From NCBI RefSeq assembly GCF_010994275.1, contig NZ_WMCD01000015.1:1-64000 (forward strand): DNA of 64,000 bases, written 5' to 3'. The notes below the pieces were generated by a model. The model was not told the origin of the DNA, made no database searches, and saw only the letters and a program-made list of their open reading frames with translations. The DNA is from Cyclobacterium jeungdonense. Lineage in GTDB: Bacteria > Bacteroidota > Bacteroidia > Cytophagales > Cyclobacteriaceae. This document shows, piece by piece, positions 7,739-17,417 of the stretch. A program made the translations under genes and the position numbers. Numbering within the stretch: the stretch's first letter is position 1; the number at the start of each line of letters is the position of its first letter.

Positions 7739-8829
7739 TTCGTAAGTAAAGGGAATTTTTTAATGGTGGCTTTAAGACATTTTTTTCGGACTTCGATTCC
7801 GATTTGTGTTCCCGGTTTGGAATAGGCTGTATCTATATACCCCATTCCAATTCCAATTCCCATACTTGGAGAAAGGCTTCCCGAAGTTACGATCCCTACA
7901 GGATCACCCTCTGAATTTACAATGGTATATCCGGATCTTGGGATTCCTTTTTCCAAAAGGATAAATCCAACCAGCTTTCTTTTGACTCCCTCCAGCTTTT
8001 GCTTCTTAAGTGCCTCGTGGTTAATAAAATCTTTGGTGAATTTGGTAATCCACCCCAATCCGGCTTCTATGGGCGAGGTCTCTTCCGTAATGTCATTTCC
8101 ATAAAGGCAGTAACCCATCTCCAGGCGAAGGGTATCCCTGGCCCCAAGGCCGATGGGTTGGATTCCCAGGTGCTTTCCGGATTCAAAAATCGCCTTCCAG
8201 ACCTTATGGGCATCCTTATTTTTTACGTATAATTCAAATCCTCCTGCCCCGGTATAGCCTGTAGCAGATAGGATTACGTCTGCAGCTCCCGCAAATTGAC
8301 CGGTTTGAAAATGATAAAAAGGCAAGTCTGCAAGTGGAATGGATGTCAGCGGCTGGAGGACCTCGGTAGCTCTGGGCCCCTGTACTGCAAATAAGGAATA
8401 GTCATCCGAGCCGTCTTCCAAGATAGCCCCCATGGTATTGTGCTTTTGGATCCATTCCCAATCTTTGGTGATGTTGGACGCATTGACGACCAACATGTAA
8501 CTGGCTTCATCCAGTTTATATACCAGCAGGTCATCTACTATACCTCCGGTTTCGTTAGGAAGGCAGGAGTACTGCGCCTGCCCGATAGAAAGTGTAGAGG
8601 CATCGTTGGAGGAAACCTTTTGGATTAATTCCAGGGCATTTGATCCCTTAATGAAAAATTCACCCATATGCGAAACATCAAATACGCCGACGTTTTGCCT
8701 TACAGCCTGGTGTTCGGCAATATCAGAATGGTACCTTACCGGCATGTAAAATCCGGCGAATGGAATCATTTTCGCACCCAATGATTCATGAATGTCATGT
8801 AACGTTATTTTTTTTATTAAATCTGGCAT
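7735..8829 (-). CDS. gcvT: Glycine cleavage system aminomethyltransferase GcvT (T protein)
   Basis: GcvT takes the aminomethyl group from lipoylated GcvH, releases ammonia and forms 5,10-methylene-tetrahydrofolate. The 364-residue protein has the family blocks FDVSHMGEF, SNDAS, TGYTGAGGFELYV (folate site) and the C-terminal barrel GYTIVNSEGDPVGIVTSGS. The frame extends to 8988, but the extra 53 residues are not homologous, and MPDLIKKITLHDIHESLGA at 8829 is the normal N-terminus. gcvH and gcvP are not adjacent, which is usual in this phylum. Confidence 0.95.
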   Translation of the reverse strand: MPDLIKKITLHDIHESLGAKMIPFAGFYMPVRYHSDIAEHQAVRQNVGVFDVSHMGEFFIKGSNALELIQKVSSNDASTLSIGQAQYSCLPNETGGIVDDLLVYKLDEASYMLVVNASNITKDWEWIQKHNTMGAILEDGSDDYSLFAVQGPRATEVLQPLTSIPLADLPFYHFQTGQFAGAADVILSATGYTGAGGFELYVKNKDAHKVWKAIFESGKHLGIQPIGLGARDTLRLEMGYCLYGNDITEETSPIEAGLGWITKFTKDFINHEALKKQKLEGVKRKLVGFILLEKGIPRSGYTIVNSEGDPVGIVTSGSLSPSMGIGIGMGYIDTAYSKPGTQIGIEVRKKCLKATIKKFPLLTK

Positions 8830-8891
8830 TCGTTGGTGGTTTGGAAAGCTTAAAGGTAAGCAATGTGCGGAATTTTTCAGAAGCAGGACAC

Positions 8892-8923
8892 AAAAAAAGA
8901 CCGCTTCGCTATAGAAGTGGCCT
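8892..8923 (-). terminator. Rho-independent terminator of the susC-susD operon
   Basis: On the minus strand CCACTTC and GAAGCGG form a stem, with one G-T pair, followed by TCTTTTTTT. It lies about 100 bases past the susD stop. Confidence 0.7.
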
Positions 8924-9022
8924 TTAATATTTTTATTGTAATAATTTCCTGAGGCTAGTCCGGTACCGGTTACTGTACCATCTGGCATTGAACCTATAAA
9001 TCAGATTTTTCCTTGCTGGGAT

Positions 9023-10405
9023 TTACCCACCGTAACCTGGGTTTTGAACCAATTCAGGATTGGCATCCATTTCCCTTTGAGGAATGGGAAACACCAGATT
9101 TGGGTCGTCGTAGTCGTATTGCAACGAATTGTCATTATTGTCCTGAATTTCGCCTCGAGTCCTTTTGATATCGTGGATAAAATGGCCTTCGTGGGCGAGT
9201 TCCAGCTTTCGTTCCAGTAGAATTTCTTCAAGGCTCAGACTGGTTTTGGGTTCTAAGCTTACCCGAAGTCGAATGCGGTTAATATCCTCCAGGGGTGTTG
9301 CTCCAACGGAAGTTCCTAACCGAAAATTGGCTTCTGCCCGGGTAAGGTACATTTCGGCTAGACGGATTACTTTTACGTTGCGGAATTGGTCCCTCCATTT
9401 ATCGGTACGTCTTTCACCGGCTCTGACTACAAACTGTTCCAGCCTTTCATCTCCAGCTTCGTATTGACTGACGTGTGTATCCAAAATAGTGACATCGCCA
9501 CCCCTTCCTCCAAAATCCGGTGTGGAATAAAACAGGTGCATGTTATTTTCCGGATCTTGAGCATTTACCTGAATGGCAAATAAATCTTCCTGTGTATCTG
9601 CTTCATTATTGAATGCTTCCATGTAGTTATTCACCAAACTTTTTCCATTTGCCGTTGCATTGGTAATTGCCCTATCTGCTGCATCCCTGGCATCGTCAAA
9701 GCGTTCCATTTGTAAGTATACTCTTGAGAGCAGCGCGGAAGCCACATAGTTTCTGGCAAAAAATTCATTGCTCTCTGGGAGTAAATCCTCAGCAGTTTCC
9801 AGATCAGCCAGTACTTGTTGGTAGACTTCTTCTACCGTGTTTCTGGGATCGAGGGTCACTTCTTCCACTTCTGTGGTTGGTGTCAACATGATGGGCACCG
9901 CTAAATTGGTGTCCGTATTGCCTGCCGAATAGGGTAATCCGTATAGTTTTACTAACTCAAAATAGACGGCACCTCTGATAAATAAGGCTTCCCCTCGTAT
10001 CCTGTCCCGGTCCGCTTCATCCACTAAGTTGATTGCGTCTAGAATGTTGTTGATCGAATTGATAGCACTGTACGCTCTCAGCCAGGTATCGGTTATAAAT
10101 GTATTGTTTGTAATAATGCTCTTATTAAAAATTTCCCTGGGCTGATTAAAGGTACCTTCCCAACGAATTTCATTGTTAGCACCAAGCATTTCTGCATAAA
10201 GGATGGTCCGTCCTCCCCATAGATCCTCATTTCTCAGGTCTGCATAGGCTCCTATCAGAACTCGGCTGATTGCGGTACTACTACCCAAGGCTATTTCCGG
10301 CTCCACATTTTGAGCGGGTTTCAGATCTAACTGATCTACACATGAACTGAGCAAAGCGATTGCGCTTAAGATAAACGAAAGCTGTATTATATAGTTAAAT
10401 TTCAT
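9023..10405 (-). CDS. SusD/RagB-family nutrient-binding lipoprotein
   Basis: This 460-residue protein is the cell-surface lid of a SusCD nutrient importer. It has a lipoprotein signal ending LLSSC with C22 as the lipidated residue, then the SusD-like N-terminal region (RVLIGAYADLR, TWLRAYSAINSINNILD, EALFIRGAVYFELVKLYG) and C-terminal RagB region ending in a PIPQREMDANP motif. It is 12 bases downstream of susC. No glycoside hydrolase, sigma/anti-sigma pair or other saccharide gene is next to it, so substrate is unknown. Confidence 0.93.
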   Translation of the reverse strand: MKFNYIIQLSFILSAIALLSSCVDQLDLKPAQNVEPEIALGSSTAISRVLIGAYADLRNEDLWGGRTILYAEMLGANNEIRWEGTFNQPREIFNKSIITNNTFITDTWLRAYSAINSINNILDAINLVDEADRDRIRGEALFIRGAVYFELVKLYGLPYSAGNTDTNLAVPIMLTPTTEVEEVTLDPRNTVEEVYQQVLADLETAEDLLPESNEFFARNYVASALLSRVYLQMERFDDARDAADRAITNATANGKSLVNNYMEAFNNEADTQEDLFAIQVNAQDPENNMHLFYSTPDFGGRGGDVTILDTHVSQYEAGDERLEQFVVRAGERRTDKWRDQFRNVKVIRLAEMYLTRAEANFRLGTSVGATPLEDINRIRLRVSLEPKTSLSLEEILLERKLELAHEGHFIHDIKRTRGEIQDNNDNSLQYDYDDPNLVFPIPQREMDANPELVQNPGYGG

Positions 10406-10417
10406 TGTTCTTCGTTT

Positions 10418-13400
10418 TTATAATCCAACATTAAGGCCCAAAGAAAAAGTTTTGGCTTGCGGTGCAGAATAGAAATCGACACCCTGGAAAACATTCGAGT
10501 CCGAAGTAGTACTTCCCAAATAATCCGCGTTTACTTCCGGATCCCATCCCATATAATTGGTAAAGGTCAATAGGTTCTGTGCCATAAAATAGACTCTGGC
10601 ACTATTAATCTTCATTTTCTCTATTAAGCTGGAAGGTAGGTTGTATCCAAGTGAAAGTGTCTTCAAGCGAACATAACTACCGTCAGAAACAAAGCGGCTG
10701 GAAGCATTACATCCATTGCATTCACCAAGTCGGGCTTGTGGTATATTGGTGATGTCACCGGGATTCTGCCATCGGTTAAATTGGATAGCGGTGCTATTGT
10801 CAAACCAATCGCCATTGGCGGCATAAAACCCACCACCCCCTTCGTAGATATCGTTTCCGAATACTCCCTGGAAGAGAAATGAAAGTTGTATATTTTTATA
10901 CGTAATATCATTGGTGATGCCCGCAATAAAATCAGGGTTGGGGTCTCCTACCACCATTCTGGTTGCTTCATTGAAATCATTAGTGGTTTCCGTAAGAGCT
11001 TCATTGCTGTAATATAGGGCATCTCCATTCGTTGGGTCTACGCCAGCGTATCTGGGTCCGTAAAATACGCCAATTGGTTCCCCAATGAATATCCCATTTA
11101 AGAATCGGGATGAGGAGGGAGGAATGGAATTCTGTCCCTCAGAAAGTTCCCGCACCCGATTGATATTTCGGGCAAAATTAACGGATGTATTCCAGCTAAA
11201 GTTTTGGTCGGCATAGTTTGCAGAATTCAACACTACTTCAAACCCGTAGTTCTGCATTTTTCCCGTATTTTGTCTAAAGCTTGCAAACCCGGAAGTGCCC
11301 GGAAGAGGGAGTAATAACAGCAAATCACTGGTTCGTTTGTCGTAATAATCCAGTTCTCCTGTTATTCTATCGTCGAATAAACCAAATTCAATTCCAACAT
11401 TAAATTGAGCAGTGGTTTCCCAGGTAAGGTCAGGGTTTTTGATTTGGGTTGGTTGAAGCCCAGGTCGTAAACCATAAGAAGCAGGGCCATATAAGCCCAA
11501 ATGATCAAAGTTTCCAATCTCCGCGTTTCCTGTTATTCCATATGAGGTTCTTAACTTTAGGAGACTAAGTCCTTCCTTCCCTTTCAAAAACGCCTCCTCT
11601 GTTAGGATCCAGCCGAGGGATCCGGCAGGAAAGAATCCGTATCTATTGTTTTCTCCAAATCGCGAGGAGGCATCGTAACGGGCACTGAGCGTCATCAGGT
11701 AGCGATTGTCCAGCTTGTAATTGATCCTTGAAAAATAGGACAGGAAAGTGAAGTTGGTGAAGGTAGAGGTGCCTTCCACAATTTCTGCAGCCGATTCGAG
11801 TGTTTTCAATGCATCCAAAGGAAATTCCTGTCCATCCACCCGGGTGTAGTTGTCTTCTGTTTTTTGAAAGGACATTCCACCTACGACCTCTAACTGATGC
11901 CTTTCGTCAAACGTGTTGGAATAAGTGAAGTAGTTATTGGTGTTGTAATTGACAATTCTCGCCCATCGGGAGGTTCCAAAACCATTTGTACCCTGGCCGG
12001 TGATCGTTCGAGACCCGAAAAACCGATCGTCATTTTGATTGATGATGTCCACCGCAAAATCGGACCTGAATTTCAAATTTTCAGTGAAGGAATATTCCCC
12101 GAAAATATTATTTATATTCCGATAACTTGTAGAAAGCCAGTTAGCATTTTCAGAGTCAATCAGGCTATTGTAGTAGGTCGTGGTAGGGCGATCGTAAAGC
12201 ACTCCGTTTTCATCCCGAATGGGAGTAATGGGGGCGAGTGCTACCAGTTGGATGGGATTATTGAACTGGTTATCCTCCGGTAAACGCGTGGTTTCTGTTC
12301 TCGCCAGACTGAAATTAGCGCCTATGGTAAAACGATCCGATATTCTATGATCAAGGTTTAGCCTGCCGGAAATACGCTCAAATTTATTGCGGATCATGAT
12401 ACCGTCCTGCTTGTCATAGGAGGTGGAAAAATAAAACCGGGTAGACTCGTTGCCGCCATTTGCGGAAAAGTTTACATTGGTTATCCCGGCTTCAGGGTTG
12501 AAAGCCTGCTCCTGCCAATCTGTATTCACAGTACCCTCCCGCCAATCGGTATGTCCCGCATAGCGATCCAGCCGATTTTCTACAAACTCAAGATCAGAGT
12601 CTTCGTAATCATCCGGATTATTAATCGGGTCTAATCCATTTGCCAGATCGTTGTTGTATCCGGATTCCCGCATTAATTCAACGTACTGGGCGGCATTCAA
12701 GAATTCATTTTTCCGGGTAGGGCTACTTACCCCCCGCTGAATTCCCACATTGAACTTGGTCTTGCCAGCAGTACCACTTTTTGTGGTTATCAATACTACA
12801 CCATTGGAAGCTCTGGCTCCATAGATCGCTGCCGCAGAGGCATCTTTTAATACTTCAAATGATTCGATGTCGTTAAAATTAATGTCTGCGAGAGGATTAC
12901 TCTTCCCGATCGTTCCAGAGGAAGTAACGGGAATACCGTCAATTACATATAACGGGTCATTTCCTCCAGAAATAGAGGAAGTTCCCCTAACTCTGATTTT
13001 GACTCCTTCTCCCACCTTACCACTGGAAGATTCCACAAATACGCCCGACATTCTTCCCTGGATGGCTTCCTGAAAGGTAGGTACCGGAACATTGGCGATT
13101 TCTGAGCCTTTAAGGGATGCCACATTGCCGGTCAAATCTCCACGGGTGACACTTCCATATCCCACTACCACTACTTCTCCTAATGTTTTTGCGTCTGGTA
13201 TAAGGGTGATGTCAATCGTGCTTTGGTTACCTACCGACACTTCCTGGCTTAAAAATCCAATGTACGAGAAAACCAGGGTTTCCTCATTGGATACAGCGAT
13301 GGAATAACTACCATCAATATCCGTTACCGTTCCGCGGCTCGTCCCCTGAACCCGGACGTTTACTCCTGGCAAGGTCATATTATCCTCTCCGGAAATGACC

Positions 13401-13486
13401 GTTCCCGAAACTGTTTTACTCTGGGACCATCCTACCATTGGCAAAGCCAATAACAGTGTCACCAAAATGAGTACACTTTTTTTCAT
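10418..13486 (-). CDS. SusC/RagA-family TonB-linked outer-membrane transporter
   Basis: The 1022-residue protein has a signal peptide (to about residue 22), a carboxypeptidase-D regulatory-like domain at about 26-105 (KTVSGTVISGEDNMTLPGV), the SusC signature GEVVVVGYGS, a plug domain at about 115-230 (YVIDGIPV, DASAAAIYGARASNGVVLI) and a long beta-barrel ending in an aromatic-rich C-terminus. It should import a glycan or peptide with the SusD partner, powered by TonB. There is no N-terminal secretin/FecR-interacting domain, so it is not a classical transducer. Confidence 0.95.
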   Translation of the reverse strand: MKKSVLILVTLLLALPMVGWSQSKTVSGTVISGEDNMTLPGVNVRVQGTSRGTVTDIDGSYSIAVSNEETLVFSYIGFLSQEVSVGNQSTIDITLIPDAKTLGEVVVVGYGSVTRGDLTGNVASLKGSEIANVPVPTFQEAIQGRMSGVFVESSSGKVGEGVKIRVRGTSSISGGNDPLYVIDGIPVTSSGTIGKSNPLADINFNDIESFEVLKDASAAAIYGARASNGVVLITTKSGTAGKTKFNVGIQRGVSSPTRKNEFLNAAQYVELMRESGYNNDLANGLDPINNPDDYEDSDLEFVENRLDRYAGHTDWREGTVNTDWQEQAFNPEAGITNVNFSANGGNESTRFYFSTSYDKQDGIMIRNKFERISGRLNLDHRISDRFTIGANFSLARTETTRLPEDNQFNNPIQLVALAPITPIRDENGVLYDRPTTTYYNSLIDSENANWLSTSYRNINNIFGEYSFTENLKFRSDFAVDIINQNDDRFFGSRTITGQGTNGFGTSRWARIVNYNTNNYFTYSNTFDERHQLEVVGGMSFQKTEDNYTRVDGQEFPLDALKTLESAAEIVEGTSTFTNFTFLSYFSRINYKLDNRYLMTLSARYDASSRFGENNRYGFFPAGSLGWILTEEAFLKGKEGLSLLKLRTSYGITGNAEIGNFDHLGLYGPASYGLRPGLQPTQIKNPDLTWETTAQFNVGIEFGLFDDRITGELDYYDKRTSDLLLLLPLPGTSGFASFRQNTGKMQNYGFEVVLNSANYADQNFSWNTSVNFARNINRVRELSEGQNSIPPSSSRFLNGIFIGEPIGVFYGPRYAGVDPTNGDALYYSNEALTETTNDFNEATRMVVGDPNPDFIAGITNDITYKNIQLSFLFQGVFGNDIYEGGGGFYAANGDWFDNSTAIQFNRWQNPGDITNIPQARLGECNGCNASSRFVSDGSYVRLKTLSLGYNLPSSLIEKMKINSARVYFMAQNLLTFTNYMGWDPEVNADYLGSTTSDSNVFQGVDFYSAPQAKTFSLGLNVGL

Positions 13487-13607
13487 ACAATTTTTAGATT
13501 AGGTTTTTTAACGATTAAAGGTTAGCCTGGGTGAACTATAGCCAAAAACAGTATAATTCGTTGCTGTTATTAATTGCCAGACAGTATATTGGCATGTAAT
13601 TAATGTG

Positions 13608-13615
13608 CAAAGTTA
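13608..13615 (-). promoter_or_regulatory. Candidate -7 promoter box for susC-susD
   Basis: The minus strand reads TAACTTTG, an exact match to the Bacteroidota -7 consensus TAnnTTTG, about 120 bases upstream of the susC start. A TTG at the usual -33 spacing is not evident, so support is limited. Confidence 0.4.
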
Positions 13616-13716
13616 AATTAAAATTGTCAAATAATTAAATCTCATGTTATTTGCTTACTGATCTGCAAAAAATTAATCTATTTTTCACGACATTAGTTTC
13701 ATTTTTTGCCATAAAC

Positions 13717-13747
13717 AAAAAAAACCGGGCTTCTCTGAAACCCGGAT
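13717..13747 (-). terminator. Rho-independent terminator of the two-component/TonB receptor operon
   Basis: On the minus strand CCGGGTTTCAGAGAAGCCCGG forms a stem-loop followed by TTTTTTTTG. It is 30 bases beyond the stop codon of the TonB-dependent receptor ending at 13776. Confidence 0.85.
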
Positions 13748-13775
13748 TTCCATCCATTGATTTAACCCAATTCTT

Positions 13776-16118
13776 TTAAAATCGATACCTGCCACTAACC
13801 ATTACAAATCGGGACTCTCTTTTGGCATAAAAAGTCTGTCTGAAGGTGTTGGTTAGGCTATTTCCTGCAAACCTTCTTGTATCAAAAACGTCACGAAGGC
13901 TTATCGAAAGGGCTCCTTTATTCTCCCAAAAGCTTTTTTGAAGGTTTAAGTCCATGTAATATTGAGACAGATCCTTTCCTTGCGCCTCTATTTCTGCGGA
14001 TTCATAATTGCCTATTAGTTGAAAACTAAAGCCTTTGGGTAATTCAAAGCTATTCATTAGCTTTGAATTCCAGGCAAAGCCTTGGTTGACAAATTCCTCA
14101 CCAATATTTGAACCATCTACCCGTATTCGGAAAGCTGTCACACTTCCATTAACATTCCACCAGGGCCTGATATCTGTAATACCAATAAACTCTACGCCGT
14201 AAGATTCTGCGGTATTAAGGTTGGCGGGTTGGGAATAGGAAATGCCGTTTTCGACTATGGTCACAAAATCCAACTGCCCATCCACGTGTCGGTAGAATAA
14301 ATTGGTGGTCAGGCTTGAATTTTCAAAATTGGCCATGTGACCCAATTCCAGCGAATGGATCATTTCCGGCTGCAAATTTGGATTTCCCCGACGCACACTT
14401 AGAGAGTCAGTGATATCAGGAAAGGGATTTAGTCTCCAGGAAGTAGGCCTGTCTATTCGCCTGCTGTAGGAAAATTTAAGGGAATTCTCTTCATTCAATT
14501 TGTACAGGGTTTGCAAACTGGGGAACAAATTAAAATAGTTTTGCTGATTAGCTTCCCCGGTATTGGCCAAATAGGTATCAACATAGGTATATTCCCCTCG
14601 TAAGCCTGCTGTGTAGTCAAAACGCTTGGACGAACCGGAGTAGATTAAGTACCCGGCGTGGATTTGATCTTTGTATACAAAACGATTGCTAATATTCGGG
14701 TCGGGAACAAAATCCTGAATGTTTTCTTCAAAACGGGTATAGATGTAATCGTTATCAAATTTCCGAATGGTAGACTTTAACCCCGCCTCTACTTTTGCTC
14801 CGGAAGCAAGTGGAGTGGTGTAGTCTGTCTGAATAACGGTAATGTATCGTTTTTCGTCAGTAAATGCTCTTTCTCTGCCATTTAGGTTTTCTTCAAGCGG
14901 TTCCGAACTATTCCTGAAAATATCGATATTCTGAATTTTGTATTGATTTCGGTAGGAATTACTGGCTATTACCTTAAAACTCTTGTCGGGACTATCAAAG
15001 GTTCGTTCGTAAATCAAGGCATTGTCTATCCCATCGTCTGCCTCTGTTTCCCTGTTTCTTCGAACATACTCTAGTACCAGATCATTACTGTCAACGTCTC
15101 TCAAATCAGAATATAGGGTGTTAACCTGACTGTCGTCACTGGACTGAAAAAAGCCCTCATAGCTGATGATGTTATTTCCAAAGTAATAATCAGCTCCAAA
15201 ATTGAGATTATGCCCTAGGTTTTCACTGGTAGAATTGGTGTTTTGGTTTAGTATTTCACCGTCCTCAAAGATTTCTCTTTCTGTTCGCCGCTCTCCAATG
15301 GACCGCCACCTTCTAAAATTGTAACCACCAAATACATTGTATCGTAGCGTCCGGTGATTTATGTTGACGCCTGCATTCATCCTTCCTCTTGTACCATAAG
15401 TAAGCTCTCCATTTCCATGGGTACCTAAGCTTTGACCCTTTTTCAATAGGATATCGATTACCCCGGCTTCCGCTTCTGCGTCATATCTGGCATTAGGGTT
15501 ATTGATAATTTTAATCTGTTCAATTGCGCTGGCAGGAATTTGATCCAGATTTTGAGTTAGCGACGAATTTCTACCGTTGATCAGGACATTTGTCCCTGAA
15601 CTACCTCGTAGGGTAATGGCTCCGTCCTCCGATACACTGACCGATGGGGTATTTCTGAGAATGTCCAACAGTGTACCCCCTAAGTTGGATAGGTTCTGAC
15701 TCGGGTTAATCGTTAGTCCTTCCGCATCTGAGCGGATAGGGAACTTTGACGATTGGACTACTACTTCCTCCAGGTCCTGATTTTCGGGAGTCATTTTAAT
15801 AGGATCCAGTACCCGATTTTGTTGGAGGTTAATCTCCATCTCGTTTTCATCAAATCCAAGTAAAAAAAACCGAAGGATATAATCTCCTTCAGGAGCACGC
15901 AGCGTAAATTTCCCATCCTCGTTGGAATCGGAAAATGTGACCGGTCGCTCTTCACCCGGTTTGTAGAGGGCAACTTGTACAAAGGAAAGTGGGTCTTCTG
16001 AACTCCCATCCACCAGACTTCCTCTCAATGAGAATTCGCCAGATTGCCCATACCCTTTCCCGGCAAAGGCCAGGAAAAGAATACAGACACTTAAATAATA
16101 TAGTTGGTTTAGTTTCAT
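13776..16118 (-). CDS. TonB-dependent receptor, outer-membrane beta-barrel family
   Basis: The 780-residue protein has a signal peptide (MKLNQLYYLSV to GYGQ), a carboxypeptidase-like beta-sandwich at about 27-115 (FSLRGSLVDGSSEDPLSFV), a plug with LEEVVVQSSKFP and VLINGR, and a barrel of the kind typical for the Bacteroidota OMP_b-brl_3 group rather than SusC. No SusD partner is present. It lies 42 bases after a sensor kinase gene and shares its operon, so it is probably the output or target of that two-component system. The frame opens 36 bases upstream, but ATG 16118 gives the signal peptide. Confidence 0.88.
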   Translation of the reverse strand: MKLNQLYYLSVCILFLAFAGKGYGQSGEFSLRGSLVDGSSEDPLSFVQVALYKPGEERPVTFSDSNEDGKFTLRAPEGDYILRFFLLGFDENEMEINLQQNRVLDPIKMTPENQDLEEVVVQSSKFPIRSDAEGLTINPSQNLSNLGGTLLDILRNTPSVSVSEDGAITLRGSSGTNVLINGRNSSLTQNLDQIPASAIEQIKIINNPNARYDAEAEAGVIDILLKKGQSLGTHGNGELTYGTRGRMNAGVNINHRTLRYNVFGGYNFRRWRSIGERRTEREIFEDGEILNQNTNSTSENLGHNLNFGADYYFGNNIISYEGFFQSSDDSQVNTLYSDLRDVDSNDLVLEYVRRNRETEADDGIDNALIYERTFDSPDKSFKVIASNSYRNQYKIQNIDIFRNSSEPLEENLNGRERAFTDEKRYITVIQTDYTTPLASGAKVEAGLKSTIRKFDNDYIYTRFEENIQDFVPDPNISNRFVYKDQIHAGYLIYSGSSKRFDYTAGLRGEYTYVDTYLANTGEANQQNYFNLFPSLQTLYKLNEENSLKFSYSRRIDRPTSWRLNPFPDITDSLSVRRGNPNLQPEMIHSLELGHMANFENSSLTTNLFYRHVDGQLDFVTIVENGISYSQPANLNTAESYGVEFIGITDIRPWWNVNGSVTAFRIRVDGSNIGEEFVNQGFAWNSKLMNSFELPKGFSFQLIGNYESAEIEAQGKDLSQYYMDLNLQKSFWENKGALSISLRDVFDTRRFAGNSLTNTFRQTFYAKRESRFVMVSGRYRF

Positions 16119-16160
16119 GGTAATTACTGTTACAATACAAGTATAGGAAGACAATCTGAT

Positions 16161-17417
16161 TCAATTTTGAAGTTGGATGGTTACCTGATGTTCTTCTTCG
16201 ATAAATTGATATTCGAGAGTAAAACCATGAATCCTGCAAATTTGTTGTACAATAGATAAACCCAGCCCAATGGACTCACTATTTGGATTGCCTTTTTTAA
16301 ACCTGTCCAAGTACTCAGAAACATCCCTTTTGGGTTTCTCTCCTTTATTCCTGAATTTCAGTACGCTAGGTGTAGCTTCGATCGTAATGTAACCCGGTTT
16401 CTCATTATGCTTGATGGCATTACTGAGCAGGTTATCTACCAGCATCTCGGCCATGTTTGGATGCATTTCTATTTTGATGTCCGGTTCTATAAGTTGATGG
16501 AGGGAAATCTGTTTAATGGCTACCAATTCTTCATAATCGGCAATTGATTTATTCAGAAGGGCAGATAAATTGACCTGTTGATTTCCTTCGAACTCCTGAT
16601 TTTCCAATTTGGCCAAAGTAGCCAGTGAGTGAACAACCTTGCTCATTTTCTGAGTTGATTGGTGGGATGCGGCTATCCATTTGGCTTGCTGATCGGTGAT
16701 GGGGCTGTTTAATAGAAGCTCCAGCTTTCCGGAAATCACGGCAATAGGTGTTTGGATCTCATGTGAAAGGTTCTCAGAAAATTCCTTTACAATTTTATAA
16801 TCACCCAGCATGCGGGCCGACATTCTATTAAGAAACTCATGTAATTTTTCAAATTCTTCTATCCGGCTTGGTTCAAAAACCAACGGTTGATTTTCTTTAA
16901 AAGTAAATTCTTTAATTTTGGTTAGGCTGGAGTGGAATGGTTGGAGGATTTTTTTAGAAACCAGTCTGCTGGTAACGGCAATAAAGATCAGCAGCAAAAG
17001 AAATATGGCGACCATGGTTTGTACAACGGTTTCTGTAATGTCGTCGGACTCAATCATGATGTTGTAGGTAGACATATAGTAATGCTTGCCATTAATCAGG
17101 TAAGATCTGCCAGCTTTAACCTGTCGTTCCACCTGCTCCAACGGTTCGTGCCAGGCCAGGGTATCACCCAACTGAAAGGGAACCAGAGCCTGATTCAACG
17201 GCAATTCCCTAATTTCTAGCCGGTCCTTGCTTAGAATGGAAGGATCGTCCATAGACTCCATTTTACGGGCATAGCGATCCAATTGTCTTTCGAGTTCTCT
17301 ACCTTGCTCAAAGTCAATCTCGGACTCCAACTTGTAAAAAATAAGGATCCCGCCGATCAAAAAAACAATAACCGATATCCCTAAATACCATATAGTAAAT
17401 TGATTGATTAACTTCAT
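16161..17417 (-). CDS. Two-component sensor histidine kinase
   Basis: A 418-residue inner-membrane kinase. Transmembrane segments lie at about 8-28 and 131-149 and flank a short periplasmic sensor of about 100 residues. A linker follows, then the HisKA domain with phospho-acceptor H219 in FSENLSHEIQTP and a HATPase domain with the N box LLSNAIKHNEK, a G1-like region and GLGLSIVQQI. The sensor region is not a recognisable family. The start at 17417 overlaps the response-regulator stop by 4 bases; the longer frame to 17489 would only extend into that gene. Confidence 0.93.
   Translation of the reverse strand: MKLINQFTIWYLGISVIVFLIGGILIFYKLESEIDFEQGRELERQLDRYARKMESMDDPSILSKDRLEIRELPLNQALVPFQLGDTLAWHEPLEQVERQVKAGRSYLINGKHYYMSTYNIMIESDDITETVVQTMVAIFLLLLIFIAVTSRLVSKKILQPFHSSLTKIKEFTFKENQPLVFEPSRIEEFEKLHEFLNRMSARMLGDYKIVKEFSENLSHEIQTPIAVISGKLELLLNSPITDQQAKWIAASHQSTQKMSKVVHSLATLAKLENQEFEGNQQVNLSALLNKSIADYEELVAIKQISLHQLIEPDIKIEMHPNMAEMLVDNLLSNAIKHNEKPGYITIEATPSVLKFRNKGEKPKRDVSEYLDRFKKGNPNSESIGLGLSIVQQICRIHGFTLEYQFIEEEHQVTIQLQN

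Noticed and set aside
11897..12283. A 128-codon plus-strand frame inside susC
   Set aside because: Antisense shadow of a well-supported TonB receptor.
9023..13486. A polysaccharide utilisation locus around susC-susD
   Set aside because: No glycoside hydrolase, sensor or sigma/anti-sigma gene lies beside the pair, so only the transport pair is supported.
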